NCBI GenBank assembly: GCA_026874595.1
Contig: CM049306.1
Location: 50,048,019-50,112,018, forward strand
Reading direction: 5' to 3'
DNA length: 64,000 nucleotides
Source: Sipunculus nudus
Taxonomy: Eukaryota; Annelida; Sipuncula; Golfingiida; Sipunculidae
This document shows, piece after piece, positions 58,920 to 64,000 of this stretch (position 1 is its first letter; each line of letters begins with the position of its first letter). The notes under the pieces are model-generated. The model did not search any database. It saw only the letters and a program-made list of their open reading frames with translations, and was not told where the DNA came from. Made by a program: the position numbers and the translations under genes.

Positions 58920-60224
58920 AAACTCTTTGGTTAAACCTAAGGCAAACCGGTAAGGTGTTTAGCCTAGAGGCAAAAGGACATATCAGAGGCAAGTTTAAAA
59001 TGATTGTATGACCATTATTACGTGGAAGTTCAGTTAGCATGAAAAAAATGAGAGGCAGAACGTGATATTAATATATCTTCAAAATTAGTGTTTTCGATTC
59101 ACAGCGTAACTGGATACAATGACACGAAATATTAATTAAATTTTATAGTTTCCTGGTTAGTAGAAATAACCTGCAGACATAGGGACGTTAAGGCATAAAA
59201 AAAAATAAAAGGTAAGGTTCTCAGGCACCGCTCGAGTCAATTTTGACTCCCCGCAGCAAAAAACTTTCGTTTTACATCTTTTAAGAAGATAATAAATACA
59301 ATTTTTGTAAGATATCCTGTGTAATGTAGTGCTGTGTAGCAAAAAACAATTTTGTCATTTTCATGATTTCTCTGATAATACGACATTTTTATCGAAACAT
59401 GCAAGAAGAAGTAAAAAAATCGCCTACCCGCAATGATTTCTTTCAAAAGTGCCTGAGAACCATACCATTTGTCTTTACAGGATTAATTTAAACTCGGGAT
59501 TCAGAAACACACAATCATTCATACGATATTTTTTTAGATCATAGGGTATGGCAGAACTAAACTATAATTTTTAATGTGTTTAATTAATTTTAATGAATTA
59601 ATGACGAATAATTCAAATTATGTGGAACTTTTTAACATATTTCATACGCTTGAGAGATGATTTGTGCAAGATTAAGACAATAGGTTTACAAGAAGTAAAT
59701 ATATAATTTTTCTTATTTGTCCACCCAAAACATATTCTCGACTTCATGCTGTCTGAGCCTCTGCATTATGAATTATGAAGCTTGCTCTGTGGAACGAATC
59801 TGCACATCATGGACCTGCAAATTACACAATAATATATATATATATATATATAATTGTTATATAGGTCATATATCTTTATCATTATTATATACACCATATA
59901 TATAATATGTATAGCGTGGACTAGTGACCGCAAGGGTCCAGATTCTGAACGCCGCCTGCCGAAGTCTTTCTTACAAGGGTGTGCTCTCTCGACCAATGTG
60001 TGAAAAACGCACTGGTAAAGGGCGGCAGGCAAAATGTGGAACGAATAGCCTTCTAGTGCCTCATACGGCAGCTTTGGTTGTGTGCTCCATAGGGAGCAGA
60101 GATAAGCTAAAAGAACGAACAGGCCCGAAAGACCAAGTGTAAAATCGGTTGAGACTGACATCGTCGGTGGTATCAGACTATAAACCCCAACCTTTACCTC
60201 TTACCGTTATATATATTATATGTG

Positions 60225-60271
<47 letters not shown>

Positions 60272-60306
60272 GATAAAGATATGAATATATGTGATATATA
60301 TGATAA

Positions 60307-60369
<63 letters not shown>

Positions 60370-60656
60370 CAATAGGGAGGGTAGAGGGGGGGACAGAGAG
60401 ATGAGGAGAGAGACTAAAATTTGTCTGTCACGTGTGTCGGGTGGGTGTATGTAAAAAGACACCTTTAATAACACAGTTAAATGTTAGATAAATTTCTTAC
60501 TTACTTTTTCTTTACAGAAAATATGCTTTTCAATATGAGATGAAAAAAAACTGAGATATATATTACAATATGACTCAAATTGGTGGCACTGAACTGAAGA
60601 AAAGAAACAGAGATGTAAAGGAACATCCAACCTCAAAACATTAAAATATATCTAAC
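58920..60656. repeat. Duplicated block B, 3' flank of the dehydrogenase
   Basis: 58920-59825 aligns with 37080-37700. The remainder (59930-60180) is unidentified sequence, followed by (AT)n arrays at 60236-60269 and 60309-60348 and (GA)n at 60349-60370. Confidence 0.65.
59188..59489. mobile_element. TA-type MITE with GGTTCTCAGGCAC terminal repeats, copy 2
   Basis: Left end TTAAGGCATAAAA followed by GGTTCTCAGGCAC; right end GTGCCTGAGAACCATACC. Related to 19498-19845. The paralogous block A reads straight through at about 37355 (CATACACAGGATTAATT), so this copy inserted after the duplication, probably at a TA. Confidence 0.7.
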
Positions 60657-60722
60657 CTGAACATGAGGTGGCGCCGACAACACGTACAGAACAGCCTCTG
60701 CTATGTCTTCAGCTTGTAGACA
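60657..60722 (-). CDS. DHRS11-like copy B, exon 6
   Basis: Acceptor TTTCACAG, donor CAG/GTTAG; exactly 22 codons beginning CLQAEDIAEAVLYVLS and ending PPHVQ, a close match to DHRS11 (EDVAEAVIYVLSTPAHIQ in human). It keeps the two T residues lost in copy A. The protein is probably a cytosolic NADP(H)-dependent reductase of steroids or small carbonyls; substrate is not predictable. The final short exon was not located. Confidence 0.87.
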
Positions 60723-60855
60723 CTGTGAAATAAGACAACTGACATCAACTGACATATATTTAAGTCGATGAGGAAATTATTAATTCGGAAATAAATGCAT
60801 AATTGCACAGGGTATCGCATTGTTTGACATGTCGCATATAATAATTCCCACTCAC

Positions 60856-60942
60856 GTGTATACTGCTATATAGAGCCTTGGCTCTTTCTGCATCCGTCAT
60901 TCTCTGAGCGAATTCCGTTTCCACAAGTCCTGGACTGATTTG
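60856..60942 (-). CDS. DHRS11-like copy B, exon 5
   Basis: Acceptor TTTTTTTCAG, donor CAC/GTGAGT; 29 codons starting QISPGLVETEFAQRM. The SPG-VET motif is the conserved segment after the catalytic lysine and matches DHRS11 SPGVVETQF better than the NPG of copy A. The phase fits exon 6 and the partial exon 4 at the window edge. No lesions are seen, so copy B looks functional as far as it is visible. Confidence 0.88.
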
Positions 60943-61204
60943 CTGAAAAAAAGAAATGTTGCAAATGTTTACCTGCAGAGAGTACAAGGAGAAATATGTA
61001 CACATAGACTAATTTTGAATCAGCATTTTTAGCAATACAGTATGACATTATCTCTGATAATGACTACAATTAACAGTAATTCGGATTCTAAATCGGAAGA
61101 ATTTATCCTCTGTTATACCACTCTAGTCGGAATATCCTTTCTCGTTACTCTCGATACTAGTTTCCCCCTTACCTTCTAATATAGTTCAGCTTTTTAAATA
61201 TTTT

Positions 61205-61600
61205 TTTGGTGGAGGTGATCGCCTCAATTTGAAATGTTTACTTAACCGTATATGTAAATCTGAAGAATTCCTTTCCGGTTTCCATAACGTGACATGGGCT
61301 TACAGGCCATGATTCTGATGCAAGCAGGTTCAGTGGATACCACTTCTGCGAGTTCTGGGTGTGTGTCATCCCGATCACTGGATCATCACAGCGAAGAAGC
61401 CCCGAAAGGCGCACTGGTTTGTGAGTGAAACACGACTCGGTCGCACGACACGGCACAGTCTCAACATTAAGAGTTCAGAGCGCTCACCTTTGGTGGGTTC
61501 CGAAAGTGAAAAAGCTTACCGCCTCGGCTGAGATTCGAACTCACGAACCCCGGGCTTTGAGCCCTTATAGACTACGGATGCCCATCTATATAGCCCATCT
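61205..61600 (-). mobile_element. tRNA-derived SINE, copy 3
   Basis: On the minus strand a clear B box, GAGTTCGAATCT (61531-61542), lies in a tRNA-like head. The conserved core around 61403-61433 and the GGTGGAGGTGATCGCC tail near 61208 match copies 1 and 2. It occupies the same place in copy B as copy 2 does in copy A. Confidence 0.77.
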
Positions 61601-62489
61601 CCGAGGAGAGGGGAAGTTGCTATAGGGTTCCTTTTACCTGCTTTTTATATTAACACAGGCGTAGATGTTCTATCTATGAGAAGTTCATCTCTATCCAGCG
61701 CCCCCCCCCCACGTAATTAAGCCTCTCTCGATATGCAAAGGGGACTTATATCGGGGTTGGCGTTTCTATAACAATATTTGGGTCAATTTATTTTGTGGAT
61801 GGGATTTCTTACCAACCCCCCTCCCCCTAGATCAATTACAATTCTTTTCTCTTCTGCCCGTGCGTGTGCTAGATCTAAATATAGAAATGACCATTGGGCA
61901 CAATATTAATCATAGGTGACAGCTTTGTACCTGATATTTGTTTTTGACCAGGTCTTATTCCTAAAGTCCTAAACTGCATTATTGCACACTTGCGGCTTTC
62001 GGGGGAAGCCTGCAGTGATCATTCGGCGGTTGCAATCATCTAATTATATATGATTGGGCTTCAACACACATTTTCAAGCGAATTACGATGCATGACATTC
62101 CTATGTCCTGAAAGATAGTTACACATTGAATTTTCTCTATTATCCATTTGACAGAAATATTGTTTATTAACAGCAAACAAAATTACTTGTACATGTCAAC
62201 TCCTTATTTACAGACTATAAGCTGGGCTTTTTTTGTGAAAATAGAGTAACTATAGAAACAGCGGGAGCGAATCCAAGATTTAGGAAAAGGAAGGTTCAAA
62301 CCGAGGCGGACTAATGACAAACCTAAAGAAAGTCCCAAGATCCGGAAAAGAGGGGTCCAGACATGAAAAAAATTATTAGAATGAAATGGTCCTGACCAGC
62401 TAGCCCCCCCCCCCCCCCCCCCCCAGCCTGAAACCGCTTTATAGATAACATATTAATACAAGTGACTCATGGGTCATGACCCTTAGCTG
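61601..62489. other. Intron 4 of copy B, nothing recognised
   Basis: C-runs at 61703-61712 and 62404-62424. No coding or structured element was found. Confidence 0.5.
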
Positions 62490-62498
62490 ACTGGCATG

Positions 62499-62862
62499 TA
62501 GACTGATACCCCGCTCTATTATGGCACCGCTGCTCTAGGCCAACCATAGAGACGGCCGTACAACGCCATCTTTTGTACTCCCGGGAGACTGGTTCCAACT
62601 CCAGTATGTATTATATATGATAAAAATAAGGATTTCGTTGGCTCAGTGAAGTTACCAAAGGTTGGCTGTACATTACGTGTGACATAATGATAAGATTAAT
62701 AGGTATTAATAATAAATCACGGCAACCGTTATGTGCGTGCATAGTGGAGTTGGAACCAGTCTACAGGTTAGTCAGGAGTTGCAACTGGGAGTACCTAAGA
62801 TGGCGTTGTACGCCTGTCGCTATGCTTGGCTAAGGGCCATAATAGAGCAGGATACCAGTCTA
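62499..62862. mobile_element. Foldback MITE with 9-bp target-site duplication (MULE-like)
   Basis: A 364-bp element with imperfect inverted arms of about 115-128 bp (TAGACTG...CAGTCTA at the tips; GCTCTATTATGGC and GTACAACGCCATCTT shared inside). It is flanked by the perfect 9-bp direct repeat ACTGGCATG at 62490-62498 and 62863-62871. Long arms and a 9-bp duplication are typical of Mutator-like elements. There is no coding capacity. A related unoccupied site is seen at 32421-32429. Confidence 0.82.
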
Positions 62863-62899
62863 ACTGGCATGTTACCAACATTTCTTGCACAGGCAACTA

Positions 62900-63430
62900 A
62901 TTAAGATAATGTAGGTGGCATCATAGTTCATGCATATTAGCTGAAATTCATCAAGACCTATGATTGATGACAAACCATCCATCAGTTCCTAAGGAATCTG
63001 CCCTGTTAACAGATGACCGCATTTTTCAAGGTCTCAAAAATTGGGGGAAAAAATTGTAAAAATTCGAAAAAAAAATACAGCTGGCGCCACCAGTCTGCAG
63101 AAACTGATTTATCACTCCATGATCAATGTCAATGCAAAGAATCATATTGATCAATGCATTAGTTGTTCAGATACTTGAGCTTTTGTATCAAATTTTCCAT
63201 TATTCGGGGGGGGGGGGGGGAAGACGTCGGAGCCCCATAGCTCAAAGAATATGGGTAACAGAGACATAATTCCAAGGAGATTTTTCATGGGCCTCTCTTG
63301 ATGTAAAGTTAGAAGATTCCAGGTCCAGTGGTTACGATTTGTGCCCTGTTAACGGACAGACGGCCGGACGACCGGACGGACGACGGACAAAGAGTGATTG
63401 CTAAAGCACAGATGACTTACATTCAGCCGA
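62900..63430. repeat. GGCGCCACC-type units and GGACGGACGG tail
   Basis: Units near 62916 and 63080 belong to the family at 32.5-33.3 kb. A G14 run lies at 63208-63221, and a CGGACGACCGGACGGACGAC tract near 63365 ends the region. No gene is seen. Confidence 0.6.
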
Positions 63431-63828
63431 GTTAGAAATCAAATTGGCCCTTTCTTAGGATATGGGAAAATGTATTCTATATACGGCTCTTTTAGGAATC
63501 AAGAACATTTTTACTTGCAATTTGCAAATGCCGATAAAGCTGATCAGTGGTACAATCCTTTAGAGGGAGGGGGCACATATTCCGTATATCTGCAAATCAG
63601 GTACATGAAATTTGTGCAGGGGACATGCCACCTCATATGTAAATATACTGGTCCTCCGGTAAAGTTCTATTTGGTGACATGAACTGTTTGATTATCGGCG
63701 AATGATAATGATAATCAGGTATTGTTTATGCATGTTAAATATATAGTATATAATCGAACTTGATACATCATGCCAATAGGTCCAGGGATGCGCTCGCCTT
63801 AATCAGTAATCGTATCCCATACTTTATA

Positions 63829-63894
63829 ATGGGTATGGGGGGCCTTGATATAGGCGAAGAGACAACGTCCCTGAATATCGGTGTCCTTGAATGA
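63829..63894 (+). other. 21-codon open frame, block B counterpart
   Basis: ATG to TGA, same length as the frame at 41018-41083 and again followed by AATAAA. By eye there are seven base differences, three changing amino acids. It could be a tiny peptide or a chance frame in a conserved repeat. Confidence 0.25.
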
Positions 63895-63991
63895 ATAAAG
63901 CCTTTTACTAAACATGCACGAATATCTTGGTGTCATTTTTCACTTCAAACAGATGATACAAATAAAAATTTATCCCTCCAGCAATACTTAC

Positions 63992-64000
63992 ACTGACACG
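63992..64000 (-). CDS. DHRS11-like copy B, exon 4 (last nine bases, cut by window edge)
   Basis: The donor side (AGT/GTAAGTATTGCTGGAGGG) is the same as that of copy A exon 4, and the visible codons read R-V-S where copy A has R-F-S. The catalytic YxxxK part lies outside the window. Confidence 0.75.

Noticed and set aside
59766-60161. 131-codon minus-strand ORF
   Set aside because: It runs through an (AT)n array and unidentified repeat sequence; no domain can be seen.

Overview
The window looks like nuclear DNA of a marine mollusc, most likely a bivalve. It is AT-rich, gene-poor and full of (AT)n arrays, MITE-like inverted repeats and decayed retroelements. Its recognisable genes are animal ones: an intronless Toll-like receptor, exons of a DHRS11-like short-chain dehydrogenase with GT/AG splice sites, and exons of a DBH-like (MOXD1-like) monooxygenase. 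I saw no tRNA, rRNA, operon or prokaryotic feature. The species cannot be fixed from the sequence alone.

Layout. 1-16.0 kb has no gene I can support: it holds two TTAA-flanked MITEs, a 755-bp tandem duplication, microsatellites and a minisatellite. 16.0-18.2 kb is a single-exon Toll-like receptor whose reading frame is open apart from one in-frame TAG just inside the membrane, which cuts off the TIR domain. 19.5-28.0 kb holds a TA-type MITE, a minus-strand solo LTR and a 3'-truncated Ty3/gypsy-type element (R1). 28.2-38 kb, mostly minus strand, has an orphan DHRS11-like first exon, a foldback element, a 5'-truncated LINE, two phase-matched MOXD1-like exons, a tRNA-derived SINE and a plus-strand solo LTR. 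38.8-46.3 kb carries six minus-strand exons of DHRS11-like copy A, which has disabling lesions in its first and sixth exons. 46.3-50.7 kb is repeats. 50.7-56.4 kb is a second, 5'-truncated element of the R1 family (R2). 58.9-64.0 kb is a diverged duplicate of the copy A region with intact exons of DHRS11-like copy B, which runs off the right edge.

The retroelements are the most unusual part. In both R1 and R2 the integrase lies upstream of reverse transcriptase although the proteins are Ty3/gypsy-like, and the capsid region resembles a SCAN domain. These are hallmarks of the Gmr1-like group. R1 keeps the 5' LTR but lacks the 3' end; R2 keeps the 3' LTR but lacks the 5' end; both are dead.

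The genes do not form a pathway. The TLR would be an innate immune receptor, the DHRS11-like enzymes are probably cytosolic NADP(H) oxidoreductases, and the MOXD1-like gene a copper monooxygenase. The main story is local gene duplication and decay, with insertions that can be ordered by comparing copies A and B.
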